Shown piece by piece: positions 23,531-35,821 of a DNA stretch of 64,000 bases. Numbering within the stretch: position 1 is the first letter of the stretch; every line of letters begins with the position of its first letter. The position numbers and the translations under genes were made by a program. The stretch comes from Bromus sterilis (Eukaryota; Streptophyta; Magnoliopsida; Poales; Poaceae). The DNA lies in the NCBI GenBank assembly GCA_950022295.1, contig OX465601.1, positions 77,695,501 to 77,759,500 of the forward strand. Direction: 5' to 3'. Under the pieces are notes generated by a model that saw nothing but the letters and a program-made list of their open reading frames with translations, did no database searches and was not told the DNA's origin.

Positions 23531-25120
23531 TGATGTGCGAGGTAATGATAGTAATTTCTCGCCCTTCGTTGGTGAGCCCCAAGTGGAAGGCGTGATGTAG
23601 CACAACATAAAATTTCCCTCGGTGAAGATACCAAGGTTTGTCTCCAGTAGGACTCCAGAGATGATAAGTAGGTGTCAGCGGCGCTACTGACGCGGACCTG
23701 CACACAGACACGATAACTTTGTTCCCAACGAAGTTCAGAGAGGTTGTCAATCTCTCCGGTCTTGTTGTTCACAAAGTATCAAACACAAGGGATAATGATA
23801 GCAATTGAAAGTAAAAGCAGAAAAGTAAATGAGCGTGTAAACAGTGATGAGGATATGGACCGGGATACGTGATGTTCACTAGTGATGTCTCTCTCCCAAA
23901 AGACGATAAAATTGCTATGCGAGGTAAACAAATTACAGAAAGGCAATTGACAGGATTATGAACGCACCGCAATGCTAACTATGCTACAAAAGAAAGGACG
24001 AGGCTCAAAAGCATGGGCAGTACGCCAAAATAAGTAGACCGAAATCCAACTGCATCTACTACTAATCATCCACCTTGAGATATCTATCCAGAACATCTCG
24101 CTGGTATTAAGTTGCGAGCCCCACCCAAAGTGTAAACCCAAAGCAACAGACAACTGCATTAAAAAGAACTTTGCGTAAAGTAAACAATCCTTGTAACCGT
24201 GGTTACAAGCATCGTTGTTTTCCCCCTTGTGGCAACAACACATCCCCTAGACTCATGTTTCTGTCACTCAAGCGTGTCATCGGGGGGCATGAACCCACAA
24301 TCGAGCAAAAAGTTCCCTCTTGGAGTCACTACCTACTACTTGGCCAAAGCAATAAACAACAACGGAGAACATGCAAGAATTACTTAGGAACAAAAATATA
24401 AGAGATAAGAACCAAATATATTACTCAATCACAATCTGAACATAATCTCATAATCCATCAGATCCTATCAAACTCAACATAGCAATAGCAGAAATATTAC
24501 AAAAGTGCCTCGATCATGTAGGGCAGCTCACGAGGTCTAAACCATGAAGAACAAAGAGGGGAGGAGAACATCACATAGCTACTGATCACGGACCCATGGT
24601 CCAAGGAAAACTACTCACGAGACATCCGGGGAGCATCCATGGTGGAGAGGAGACTCCCGGAGGTCAATCCTCCCTCCGGCAGGGTGCCGGGAAGAGGTCT
24701 TCTGGTGCTCCCGATCTCGGAAGCGCGGCGGCGGCGGAACAGAGGCAAGTTTGCGAAATAGGGTTCCCTCCTGGAGTTTCCCCGTGACGGAGAATAAATA
24801 GGAGAAGGGGGCAGCCAGAGGTGGACCAGGGGCCCTAGGCGCCCCCCTGGCTCCCCTCTGGCCCCTCCCGGGCTCTTCGCGAAGCTTCCTGTACGCTGAT
24901 TTTTCCTTTATTTTTCCCGGAATTTTTCTGGCACTTTTTATATGGGGAAAAACTGAAATAGAAAAACAACAGAAAACAGGAACTGGCACTGGGGTGCACT
25001 GAGTTAATAGTTTAGTCCAAATATGATCAAAAGTGTATGAAAGTGTATCTAGATCATAGCAATATCACACGAAACATGCATGGAGCAAGCAGAAATTATA
25101 GATACGTTTTGGATGTATCA
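23531..25120 (-). repeat. Element A 3' LTR
   Basis: 1590 bp. In minus orientation it starts TGATACATCC and ends CATCA. It is about 50 bp shorter than the 5' LTR, mainly through loss of a GC-rich segment near 24840 that is present at about 31490-31540. Confidence 0.88.
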
Positions 25121-27969
25121 ACATCCCCAAGCTTAATTCCTGCTCGTCCTCGAGTAGGTAAATGATAACAGCATAATTTCTGTGGTGACATGCTAGCAAC
25201 CATAAAAGAACTTTGAAAAGTAAAGCAATCAAGGTTAGAGATTCAATTCAAGTCATAACATGCAAGAGTCTATATTAGCATTGAAACAAGTAACAAAAGA
25301 ACATTAGGTGCAAGAGCTCTCGCTGTCCGTGACTCGAATGTCTCCAAATGGTGTTTGCGTGCAAGAAGGGGATAGGGAATACGAGAAAAAATATATTTTT
25401 TTGTGTTGAGAACTCAATCTACTAAAGTTTCACACTCGGTCTTCTTTGGAATCTTATCTTGACTCGTCCCCAGACCACTAGCCAGGTACAAGTCAATTTG
25501 ATCCACTCCTTTTCGATATTTTGAGCACTCATGCAATGGATGAGCGTAAGCACGAGAGTTGACACTTAGGATGGCAAAGAGAGAAATATGGTGGAGGAGG
25601 AAGACAAAAAGGATAAGAAAGGATCACATCAATGAGGACAATCATAGGAAAGAGATGCCAAATGATAGATATGATGTGAGGAGTAGGGATTGCCATGCAA
25701 CAGATGCACATACGAGCTAAGGTAAGCTCTCCAATGGAACTAGTGGGGGTGCATCTAACTTGCTCGCTCATGAAGACCTAGAGCTCGTTTGAGGAGGCTC
25801 ATCCTTGGAATATGCAAGCCAAGTTCTATAGTGTGAAGGTCCCCACATAGCTATATGCATAATGATCATCTCTATGGAGTACAAAGATATAGAGGGAGTA
25901 CTAGTGTGGATCTCTCAAAAGGATAGTAGTGTTTCCCCTTTCTCTCTTTTTATTTCTTTTTCTCTTTTTTCTCTTTTTTTGTATTTTTTTGTGGCCTCAA
26001 TGGCTCTTTCTATTTAACTCTCATTTGTCCTCTTTGGGATCTTTTAATTTGTGTCCACTTTGGGATCTTTTCCTCACTTAAGGGCAACACTCTATTTTAC
26101 AAGAAGGTAAAGGAGATCTTTCACACTTTACAAGGTAATCAAAATCATAAAGAAGATGTAACTATCATGATGTATGCAATGTATGTCGCTGCCAGTGTAG
26201 CAGGAACATGTATGACATGAAGATCAAGTCATGAAGAGGTGGATGTTGCATGGCAATATAACTCGGAAAGGCTATGGAGATGCCTTGATAGGTAGGTATG
26301 GTGGCTGTTTTGAGGAAAGATATAAGGAGGTTTATGATGACAAAGCGTATCATGCCAAGGGTTTGGATGTACCGGTGAAGGTGGACACCAACTCTCGGAG
26401 TGAGAAGAAGGCAATGCACGGCACGGGAGAGGCTATCAAAATATGGGAAGGTGGAAGTGTCAACTTTCAATACTTACATTAGTCCGAAGAACTCATGCAC
26501 TTATTATCGGTAACTCTCAATCTAATAAGGAGGTTCACAAAGAGACAAGTACCCCGAGGAGGAGTGTATGGGGGTTTGGTTATCCTTGCGCATCCTCGAC
26601 TCACGGTACGTGAGCGTTCTCTGATATTCGACTCCTCAGAAGAGTAGTGATCCATCTAGTAGCTAGAGTTTTCAACTAGTTTTGTAGGTTTTGAAAATAA
26701 ACACGGATTGCCCAAAATACGACACGTATCACTAATAGGCTAGAGCTCTTGACACCAAAAGTTCAAACATTACTCACATCAATACCTCAAAACTATTGCA
26801 AGCTACTACTAGAATTAAATAACAACCTCAATTACCTACTTTCAAGACAAGACACAACTCAGTGCAACAACCAACTCTCTTTAACAAGATAAACATGAAA
26901 ACTAAAAAGAGTTCCAGCAACAAACTAAACAAAAGCCAAGGCTCTTGCTAAAGACAAACTAAGACTAAAACTAAACATGGCAGTAGCTATGAAAAGGTAA
27001 AGAACACACAACAACAAAAAGATAAGCAGGAAAAATCCTATGATGTGTTCTAAATTTTGAAAGTGGAGCGTGTTTCTCTCCCACTCAAAGTAAGATGGGA
27101 TCTAACTTGTTATGAACAGCAAGCAAAGCTAAAGAAAACTAAAAATAAAACCTAAGAGCGAGACGCTCCAAGCATAGCACATAACGCATGAAGTGATAAA
27201 AATATAGTGAGACGAAGGACGAACTGATGATTGTTGATGGAGAAGGGGATGCACGGGGGCATCCCCAAGCTTAGATGCTTGAGTCTCCTTGAATATTTAT
27301 TGGGGATGCATGGGGGCATCCCCAAGCTTGAGCACTTTACACTCCTGGATCTTCTTTCATCATCTTCCATCGCACACTTGAAAACTCCCTTCATACATAA
27401 CTCATCATAAGCTGATTAGAGAGGTTAGTACCCTTAATAAATAATTTTTCCCCACTGGATATAAAGATATTCTTGAAGAGCTACTATTTCTCAAGAGTGC
27501 CAAAAAGTTTTTTGCAAAGAAAAAGCAAGCTTAAGGTTTGCAAAAGTTAGGAGAGACAAAACGTGGCAGAATCTGTGAAAAACAGAACAGAAGATAGTAA
27601 AGAATTTTTTAGGGGAACTTATGCAACTCAAATCAAAAAACTCAGAACATACGGAAGTTTCGTAATTGTATAGAGCATACTGTGTAAAAAGTTCAGCTCA
27701 AAAAGATGAACTGTGGTTTTTAAGGAATTTTTCTGGTCACGAGGACAGAATCTGTTTTCTGGACAACATGTCACAACTTTTACTTTCCTTGCCGTAAGAG
27801 GCTATAACTTGGCACAAAGTTGAAAAATAAAGATACAATGATGTTGCTACAGTAGTAACAATCATCCAGACACAACAAAAGCAAAAAGAACAACCTAAAT
27901 TCGTTGCGGGCTGCCTCCCGAAAGCGCTTTCTTTTATGCCTTTAAGCTAGGCATGAAGCAAAAGAAGGA
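25121..27969 (-). other. Element A internal non-coding region and polypurine tract
   Basis: The polypurine tract is the complement of acatccccaagctt, directly abutting the LTR at 25121-25134. The rest is AT-rich without a pol reading frame. A paired hairpin/PPT-like motif lies at 27245-27329 (listed separately). Phrases such as cgggaggcagcccgcaacg at about 27906 mark the end of the gag-protease transcript region in this element group. Confidence 0.7.
27245..27329. repeat. Duplicated hairpin/PPT-like motif, element A copy
   Basis: Two copies (27245-27272 and 27302-27329) of a 28-base unit: ggggatgc, four or five bases, gggggcatcccc, then aagctt. GGGGATGC and GCATCCCC can pair as a hairpin. 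On the minus strand the unit reads AAGCTTGGGGATG, identical to the bases at the true polypurine tract. It also occurs at 35099-35183 and 42957-43041. Confidence 0.8.
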
Positions 27970-30005
27970 TCAAGTTTTATCAAGAGAAAGAGAATAACTA
28001 GCCCGAGTAACGGACTCAAAAGGTAACTTGATTTTCTTTCTAGGGAAGTGTTCCATCCCCTTTTTGAATGGGAATTGGATTTTTATATTCCCCTCTTTCA
28101 TGTCAATAACCGCACCAATGGTGCGAAGAAAAGGACGTCCCAAAATAATTTGACACAAAGGTTCACACTCTATATCCAGAACAATAAAATCAACGGGAAC
28201 ACAGTTGTCATTGACAATGATAAGAACATCATCGATCTTCCCCAAAGGTTTCTTTACGGAAGAATCAACAAGAAGAACACCAAAAGAACAAGGCTCAAAG
28301 GGCTTCAACTCAAACATATCAAATATTCTTTTGGGCATAACGGAGGTACTAGCTCCAACATCACATAAAGCATAGCAAGAGAAGTTATTTAATTTAATTT
28401 TGATCATAGGGTCCCAACCATCATCTAGCTTCCTAGGTATGGAGGCTTCTACTCTAAGTTTCTCCTCCCTAGCTTTGATGAGAGAATTTGTGATATGCTC
28501 CGTGAAGGCAAGATTAAGTGTGCTAGTGTGGGGGTCTCTAGACATTTTGTGTAGAAAATTGATAACTTCTGAGAGGGTACAACTATCAAAATCAATATCA
28601 CTACTATCAAAGGTGGTAGTAGTGTCATCTAGGCTCACTTGTTTGAAAACCTCTATGTTCATAGAAGTTTCTTTATCTACGGTTGAGGTATTAGCATCAC
28701 CATTAATAGGTCCAACGGGACTAGGAGTGCATTGGGCGCTAATAGTTTGAGTGTCCTCAACAATTTGGATAGTGGCAACTATGTGGTGTGTAGGAAGGCT
28801 CTTAATTCTATCCTCTTCCTCTTTTTCTCTAGCCCATATTTCTTTAAGTTTAACCGTCATCCTAATATTTTCATTAATTTGTAATTGGATAGCATTAATA
28901 GGAGTGGCCTTATTCTCCTCAAGGGGAGAGGTTCTAATTTTAAGCATCTCAATATCAAGGGCTAAGCTTTCTACCTTCAAAGAGAGATTATCTATTTTAG
29001 CTAATTTGTCCTCTACATTTTTGTTGAAGGCTTTTTGGGTAGTGATAAAGTCTCTAAGCATGCTTTCTAATTCAGAAGAGGGGTTCTTGTTGCTAGTGTA
29101 GGTATTGTTGTTCCCATAGTTGGATGGAAACGGTCTAGGATTGCTAGCAAAATTTCCCCTATAAGCATTGTTGTTGAAGTTGTTTCTAGCAATAAAGTTC
29201 ACATCTACTTGTTCTTGAGCAACCAAACAATTTAAAGGGACATCATGAGGATCAATAGAGGGTTGCTTGGTAAGTAGAGACATAATTAAGTCAACTTTTT
29301 CAATGAGGGAGGTAATTTCCTCGACAGAGTTTACCTTCCTACCTGTTGGAGCGCGTTCGGTGTGCGATTGGGAATAATTGGTCATCATTTCATCGAGAAG
29401 CTTCGTGGCAGCACCAAGTGTAGTTGACATAAAGGTTCTTCCCGCGGCCGAATCTAACAGGTTCCCGAGGTAAAGTTCAAGCCTGCATAAAAAGTCTGGA
29501 TAACCATCCAGGTAGTCAAAGCATGTGTAGGGCATTTCTTAACAAGAGATTTCATTCGTTCCCAAGCTTGGGCAACGTGTTCATTATCCAATTGCTTAAA
29601 ATTCATAATATTACTCCTCAATTGGATAATCTTAGCAGGAGGGTAGTACTTCCCTATAAAAGCATCTTTGCACTTATCCCAAGAATCTATGCTTTTCCTA
29701 GGCAAAGATTCAAACCCGATTTTAGCATCTCCCCTTAAAGAGAAAGGAAAGAGCTTGAGCTTAACAAAATCACCTTCTACTTCTTTATACTTTTGCATAT
29801 CACATAAGTCGACAAAATTATTCAAGTGTAAAGCAGCATCATCTCCAGCACCAGAGAATTGATCTCTCATAACAAGGTTTAGCAAAGGAGGTTTAATTTC
29901 ATAAGAGGTAGATGAAGTGGCAGGTGTGGCAATGGGAGTGCAGATAAAGTCTTGGTTGTTGTGACTAGTGAAGTCACACAACTTGGTGTTTTCAGTGGAA
30001 CCCAT
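27970..30005 (-). pseudogene. Element A gag-protease, frameshifted
   Basis: The first ATG is at 30005 (MGSTENTKLCDF). The gag region (about residues 1-200, with WERMKSLVKKCPTH) runs to near 29466, where aggttcccgagg replaces aggttccgcgagg of the intact copies. This 1-base deletion shifts the frame. The remainder (NLLDSAAG onward) is open to 27970 and includes a retropepsin-like domain with the active site LCDVGAST. The length is 2036 nt against 2037 nt in the intact copies at 35822 and 43680. Upstream codons in the same frame start at non-ATG triplets and are not used. Confidence 0.88.
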
Positions 30006-30140
30006 AGTAGCAGCAAGTGTGGCAGATTTCTTTGCAATTTTTGATAAAAGACACAAAGATAAAAACTGAAAGGTAAACTAACAAGACTAAAAAACAAAGG
30101 TAAAGGGTAGTGTGGAACTCCACTATCTTAGCACTCGGAG

Positions 30141-30158
30141 TCCCCGGCAACGGCGCCA
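30141..30158 (-). other. Primer-binding site of element A
   Basis: On the minus strand it reads TGGCGCCGTTGCCGGGGA, starting 10 bases after the LTR end. This site is typical of Athila-lineage gypsy elements and is usually assigned to tRNA-Asp; the tRNA match was not computed here. Confidence 0.82.
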
Positions 30159-30168
30159 GAAATTTGCT

Positions 30169-31807
30169 TGATGGCGCGAGAATTGACGGGTGTAGTCTTC
30201 ACGCCCTTCGTTGGTGAGCACCAAGTGGAAGGCCTGATGTAGCACAGCAGCAAATTTCCCTCGGTGAAGATACCAAGGTTTGTCTCCAGTAGGACTCCAG
30301 AGATGATAAGTAGGTGTCAGCGGCGCTACTGACGCGGACCTGCACACAGACACGATAACTTTGTTTCCAACGAAGTTAAGAGAGGTTGTCAATCTCTCCG
30401 GTCTTGTTGTTCACAAAGGATCAAACACAAGGGATAATGATAGCAATTGAAAGTAAAAGCAGAAAAGTAAATGAGCGTGTAAACAGTGATGAGGATATGG
30501 ACCGGGATACGTGATGTTCACTAGTGATGTCTCTCTCCCAAAGACGATAAAATTGCTATGCGAGGTAAACAAATTACAGAAAGGCAATTGACAGGATTAT
30601 GAACGCACCGCAATGCTAACTATGCTACAAAAGAAAGGAAGAGGCTCAAAAGCACGGGCAGTACGCCAAAATAAGTAGACCGAAATCCAACTGCATCTAC
30701 TACTAATCATCCACCTTGAGATATCTATCCAGAACATCTCGCTGGTATTAAGTTGCGAGCCCCACCCAAAGTGTAAACCCAAAGCAACAGACAACTGCAT
30801 TAAAAAGAACTTTGCTCAAAGTAAACAATCCTTGTAACCGCGGTTACAAGCACCGTTGTTTTCCCCCTTGTGGCAACAACACATCCCCTAGACTCATGTT
30901 TCTTTCACTCAAGCGTGTCATCGGGGGGCATGAACCCACAATCGAGCAAAACGTTCCCTCTTGGAGTCACTACTACTACTTGGCCAAAGCAATAAACAGC
31001 AACGGAGAACATGCAAGAATTACTTAGGAACAAAAATATAAGAGATAAGAACCAAATATATTACTCAATCACAATCTAAACATAATCTCATAATCCATCA
31101 GATCCTATCAAACTCAACATAGCAATAGCAGAAATATTACAAAAGTTCCTCGATCATGTAGGCAGATCACGAGGTCGAAACCATGAAGAACAAAGAGGGG
31201 AGGAGAACATCACATAGCTACTGATCACGGACCCATGGTCCCAGGAAAACTACTCACGAGACATCCGGGGAGCATCCATGGTGGAGAGGAGACTCCCGGA
31301 GGTCAATCCTCCCTCCGGCAGGGTGCCGGGAAGAGGTCTTCTGGTGCTCCCGATCTCGGAAGCGCGGCAGCGGCGGAACAGAGGCGAGTTTGCGAAATAG
31401 GGTTCCCTCCTGGATTTTCCCCGTGACGGAGAATAAATAGGCGAAGGGGGGCAGCCAGAGGTGGACTAGAGACCCCAGGCGCCCCCTGGCACGGCCAGGG
31501 GTGGGGCCGCGCCGGGTGGCCGCCTGGGCCCCCCTGGCTCCCCTCTGGCCCCTCCCGGGCTCTTCGCGAAGCTTCCTGTACGCTGATTTTTCCTGTATTT
31601 TTCCCGGAATTTTTCTGGCACTTTTTATATGGGGAAAAACTGAAATAGAAAAACAGCAGAAAACAGGAACTGGCACTGGGGTGCACTGAGTTAATAGGTT
31701 TGTCCAAATATGATCAAAAGTGTATGAAAGTGTATCTAGATCATAGCAATATCACACAAAACATGCATGGAGCAAGCAGAAATTATAGATTCGTTTTGGA
31801 CATATCA
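30169..31807 (-). repeat. Element A 5' LTR (donor of the upper half of the chimeric LTR)
   Basis: 1639 bp. The upper end reads ...ttttggacatatca, followed by gtgactagg of the copia LTR. Diagnostic variants: agcggcgctactgacgcgg near 30321, ggagtcactactac near 30963, gataagaacc at 31044-31053, and cctcctggattttccccgtg near 31405. Confidence 0.9.
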
Positions 31808-31812
31808 GTGAC

Positions 31813-32957
31813 TAGGTCACAAGAGATGCAATGATCATGGACGAGAGAAGTTGTTTGTTGTGAACGAGATGTGAACACAGTATGTAGGATACTGACGATC
31901 AAACCTCGGACAAACAAAGTACCGCAGCACAAAGGGATTACGTCGTATCGTTAACGGTTTCCAAAAGAGATCGAAGTTCATTCGATGGAAGCGCAGGGGT
32001 TGTCAAGGATTGTAACCAGGTCCAACTGACTAGTCATTGGTCAATGAGAAGAGTCTCGACCATGTCTGCTATTTCCCGGACCGTTAGGGTGTTACACTTA
32101 AGGGCAATCGATGCATAGGACAGTTACGGGATCAATCGGTGAAATATGAGGAATCACCGGAATAGTTCCGGAGGAGGACGGAATGGTTTCCGTACATTTT
32201 GAATAGTTCAAAATAAAGTTTAATTGTTTTAATAATGTTTTATTATTTAATTATCTGAATTAAATATTTAAAACATATTAAATAAATAAAAAATGGGAAA
32301 AGGCTAAATGGGCCCATGGGGCCCATTAAGGGAGGAGGGGGTCTCCCCCCTTGGGCTTGGCGCCAAGGGTGGGGCCCACCACCCCCCTTGGCCGGCGCAC
32401 CCCCCCCCTTGGGAGTTTAGTCCCACATGGGGGAGGGGAGGAGGATGGCACCCCCCCTTGGCCTATATAAGGAGGGGTAGACCCCCCTTTTTCCAAGACA
32501 CCAATATCTCCTTCTTCCTCCTTCTCCTTCCCGGAAGTGGACTCCCCTTGTTTGGAGTCTGCACCTGGATTGGAGTTCTCCACCATAAGGCAGGCCGTCG
32601 TTCTGCTAGAGTCGGGATCCGTAGCCGTCTTTCTTCCGCTGCTCGCCTGGTTCGGGGCCCGGGAGGAACATCGATTGTACCGTATGTGTATAATCTCTTC
32701 GAGGCACTACACCTGTGGTGCTACTTCGTCGATGGAGGTTTACCGGGAGTCATCCTCGCCGGTGGTGGTCTTCTACACGACAGGGAGGTCGTAGTTCCGA
32801 GTCTACGCCAGCCACGTTCGCAAGAACGTTTCCCTCTTTCGGTCTTCAAAGGTATGAACACCGATTCTCTCCGTTACTTTACATCGCCATAGCATAGATC
32901 TTGGGTTCGGGTACCGTAGGTATGAAAAATTTGTGTTTTCTGCCACGTATCCCAACA
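31813..32957 (+). repeat. 5' LTR of nested copia, part 2
   Basis: Continues the LTR after element A (TSD gtgac at 31808-31812). It ends cccaaca at 32957. It contains the TATA box at 32464 and is duplicated at about 39669-40815. Confidence 0.9.
32464..32470 (+). promoter_or_regulatory. TATA box of copia LTR (5' copy)
   Basis: TATATAA in ggcctatataaggaggg. It also occurs at 40322-40328 (duplicate) and 53643-53649 (3' LTR). Confidence 0.75.
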
Positions 32958-32958
32958 G

Positions 32959-32971
32959 TGGTATCATGAGC
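32959..32971 (+). other. Copia primer-binding site
   Basis: tggtatcatgagc, one base after the LTR end, resembles the complement of initiator tRNA-Met (usual form TGGTATCAGAGC) used by plant copia elements, with one extra base. A second copy lies at 40817-40829. Confidence 0.82.
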
Positions 32972-33090
32972 TAGCTATGCGTAGATGTATTGTACGGGTA
33001 GAACACATCTAGGATGTGGGCATCAAATCTTCATTCGTTACCCTCCCACGTGTACTCATTTAGCGTTGCGGCAATGTTTGATGAAGCGGA

Positions 33091-34338
33091 TGATTGCGCG
33101 AGAATTGACGGGTGTAGTCTTCTCGCCCTTCATTGGTGAGCCCCAAGTGGAAGGCGTGATGTAGCACAGCAGCAAATTTCCCTCAGTAAAGATACCAAGG
33201 TTTGTCTCCAGTAGGACTCCAGAGATGATAAGTAGGTGTCAGCGGCGCAACTGACGCGGACCTGCACACAGACACAAATAACTTTATTCCCAACGAAGTT
33301 CAGAGAGGTTGTCAATCTCTCCGGTCTTGTTGTTCACAAAGGATCAAACACAAGGGATAATGATAGCAACTGAAAGTAAAAGAAGAAAAGTAAATGAGCG
33401 TGCAAACAGTAATGAGGATATGGACCGGGATACGTGATGTTCACTAGTGATGTCTCTCTCCCAAAAGACGATAAAACTGCTATGCGAGGTAAACAAATTA
33501 CAGAAGGGAAATTGACAGGATTATGAACGCACCGCAATGCTAACTATGCTACAAAAGAAAGGAAGAGGCTCAAAAGCACAGGCAGTACGCCAAAATAAGT
33601 AGACCGAAATCCAACTGCATCTACTACTAATCATCCACCTTGAGATATCTATCCAGAACATCTCGCTGGTATTAAGTTGCGAGTCCCACCCACAGTGTAA
33701 ACCCAAAGCAACAGACAACTGCATTAAAAAGCACTTTGCGTAAAGTAAACAATCCTTGCAACCGGGGTTACAAGCACCGTTGTTTTCCCCCTTGTGGCAA
33801 CAACACATCCCCTAGACTCATGTTTCTGTCACTCAAGCGTGTCATCGGGGGGCATGAACCCACAATCGAGCATAATGTTCCCTCTTGGAGTTGCTACCTA
33901 CTACTTGGCCAAAGCAATAAACAGCAACGGAGAACATGCAAGAATTACTTAGGAACAAAAATATAAGAGATAAAAACCAAATATATTACTCAATCACAAT
34001 CTGAACATAATCTCATAATCCATCAGATCCCATCAAACTCAGCATAGCAACAGAAGAAAGATTACAAAAGTGCCTCGATCATGTAGGGCAGCTCACGAGG
34101 TCTAAACCATGAAGAACAAAGAGGGGAGGAGAACATCACATAGCTACTGATCACGGACCCATGGTCCAAGGAAAACTACTCACGAGACATCCGGGGAGCA
34201 TCCATGGTGGAGAGGAGACTCCCGGAGGTCGGCCCTCCCTCTGGAAGGGTGCCGGGAAGAGGTCTTCTGGTGCTCCCGATCTCGGAAGCGCGGCGGCGGC
34301 GGAACAGAGGAGAGATCGCGAAAAAGGGTTCTCCTTTC
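33091..34338 (-). repeat. Truncated 3' LTR of element B (left copy)
   Basis: 1248 bp. The lower end tgattgcgcgag is the LTR terminus. The upper end breaks at ctcctttc and joins internal sequence cgaagaactcatgcac, which in element A lies at about 26485. About 400 bp of LTR, the PPT and about 1.37 kb of internal DNA are missing. The same junction is at 42196. Confidence 0.88.
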
Positions 34339-35821
34339 CGAAGAACTCATGCACTTATTATCGGTAACTCTCAATCTAATAAGGAGGTTCACAAAGAGAC
34401 AAGTACCCCGAGGAGGAGTGTATGGGGGTTTGGTTATCCTTGCGCATCCTCGACTCATGGTACGTGAGTGTTCTCTGATATTCGACTCCTCAGAAGAGTA
34501 GTGATCCATCTAGTAGCTAGAGTTTTCAACTAGTTTTGTAGGTTTTGAAAATAAACACGGATTGCCCAAAATACGACACCTATCACTAATAGGCTAGAGC
34601 TCTTGACACCAAAAGTTCAAACATTACTCACATCAATACCTCAAAACTATTGCAAGCTACTACTAGAATTAAATAACAACCTCAATTACCTACTTTCAAG
34701 ACAAGACACAACTCAGTGCAACAACCAACTCTCTTTAACAAGATAAACATGAAAACTAAAAAGAGTTCCAGCAACAAACTAAACAAAAGCCAAGGCTCTC
34801 GCTAAAGACAAACTAAGACTAAAACTAAACATGGCAGTAGCTATGAAAAGGTAAAGAACACACAACAACAAAAAGATAAGCAGGAAAAATCCTATGATGT
34901 GTTCTAAATTTTGAAAGTGGAGCGTGTTTCTCTCCCACTCAAAGTAAGACGGGATCTAACTTGTTATGAACAGCAAGCAAAGATAAAGAAAACTAAAGAT
35001 AAAACCTAAGAGCGAGACGCTCCAAGCATAGCACATAACGCATGAAGTGATAAAAATATAGTGAGACGAAGGACGAACTGATGATTGTTGATGGAGAAGG
35101 GGATGCACGGGGGCATCCCCAAGCTTAGACGCTTGAGTCTCCTTGAATATTTATTGGGGATGCATGGGGGCATCCCCAAGCTTGAGCGCTTGACACTCCT
35201 AGATCTTCTTTCATCATCTTCCATCGCACACTTGAAAACTCCCTTCATACATAACTCATCATAAGCTGATTAGAGAGGTTAGTACCCTTAATAAATAATT
35301 TTTCCCCACTGGATATAAAGATATTCTTGAAGAGCTACTGTTTCTCAAGAGTGCCAAAAAGTTTTTTGCAAAGAAAAAGCAAGCTTAAGGTTTGCAGAAG
35401 TCAGGAGAGACAAAACGTGGCAGAATCTGTGAAAAACAGAACAGCAGGTAGTAAAGAATTTTTTAGGGGCACTTCTGCAACTCAAATAAAAAAACTCAGA
35501 ACATACGGAAGTTTCACAATTGTATAGAGCACGCTTTCAAAAAAATTCAGATCAAAAAGATGATCTGGTGATTTGATTCAAATTTTTCTGTCAAGGGACA
35601 GAATCTGTTTTCTGGACAGCACGTCACAACTTTTGCTTCCCTTATCATAAGAGGCTATAACTTGGCACAAAGCTGAAAAATAAAGATCAAATGATGTTGC
35701 TAGAGTAGTAATAAACATCAAGACACAACAAAAAGAAAACAGAAACCTAAATTCGTTGCGGGCTGCCTCCCGAAAGCGCTTTCTTTTATGCCTTTAAGCT
35801 AGGCATAATGCAAAAGAAGAA
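34339..35821 (-). other. Element B internal non-coding region (left copy)
   Basis: Collinear with 26485-27969 of element A. There is no pol frame. It contains the paired hairpin motif at 35099-35183. Confidence 0.75.
35099..35183. repeat. Duplicated hairpin/PPT-like motif, element B copy
   Basis: Units 35099-35126 and 35156-35183, the same arrangement as in element A at 27245-27329. Confidence 0.8.

Larger units (their letters stand above)
23531..31807 (-). mobile_element. Element A: non-autonomous Athila-lineage gypsy in copia 5' LTR
   Basis: The 3' LTR is 23531-25120, the internal region 25121-30168, and the 5' LTR 30169-31807. The TSD is gtgat (23526-23530) and gtgac (31808-31812); the empty site in the 3' copia LTR reads gtgac, so the left copy carries a C-to-T change. 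The PBS complement is at 30141-30158. It encodes only gag-protease (frameshifted), with about 2.85 kb of non-coding DNA between the protease end and the 3' LTR. No reverse transcriptase, RNase H or integrase was found, so it must have moved using another element's enzymes. Confidence 0.9.

Noticed and set aside
28048..29101. Plus-strand ORFs opposite the gypsy gag-protease (also at 35900-36953 and 43758-44811)
   Set aside because: They are antisense shadows of the gag-protease frame, repeated at each copy. No independent motif or promoter was found.
24596..31707. Recurrent small ORFs such as those starting MVQGKLL or MPVPVFCC in each gypsy LTR
   Set aside because: LTR sequence only; frames are not kept across copies and have no motifs.
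23531..31807. A plant pararetrovirus (caulimovirid) integration
   Set aside because: The paired LTRs, 5-bp TSDs, PBS and PPT mark LTR retrotransposons. No movement-protein or coat-protein motif was seen.
32308..32897. 194-codon plus-strand ORF in the copia LTR (repeated at 40172 and 53496)
   Set aside because: It lies across the LTR promoter and leader, differs between copies by C-run length, and has no domain; chance frame.
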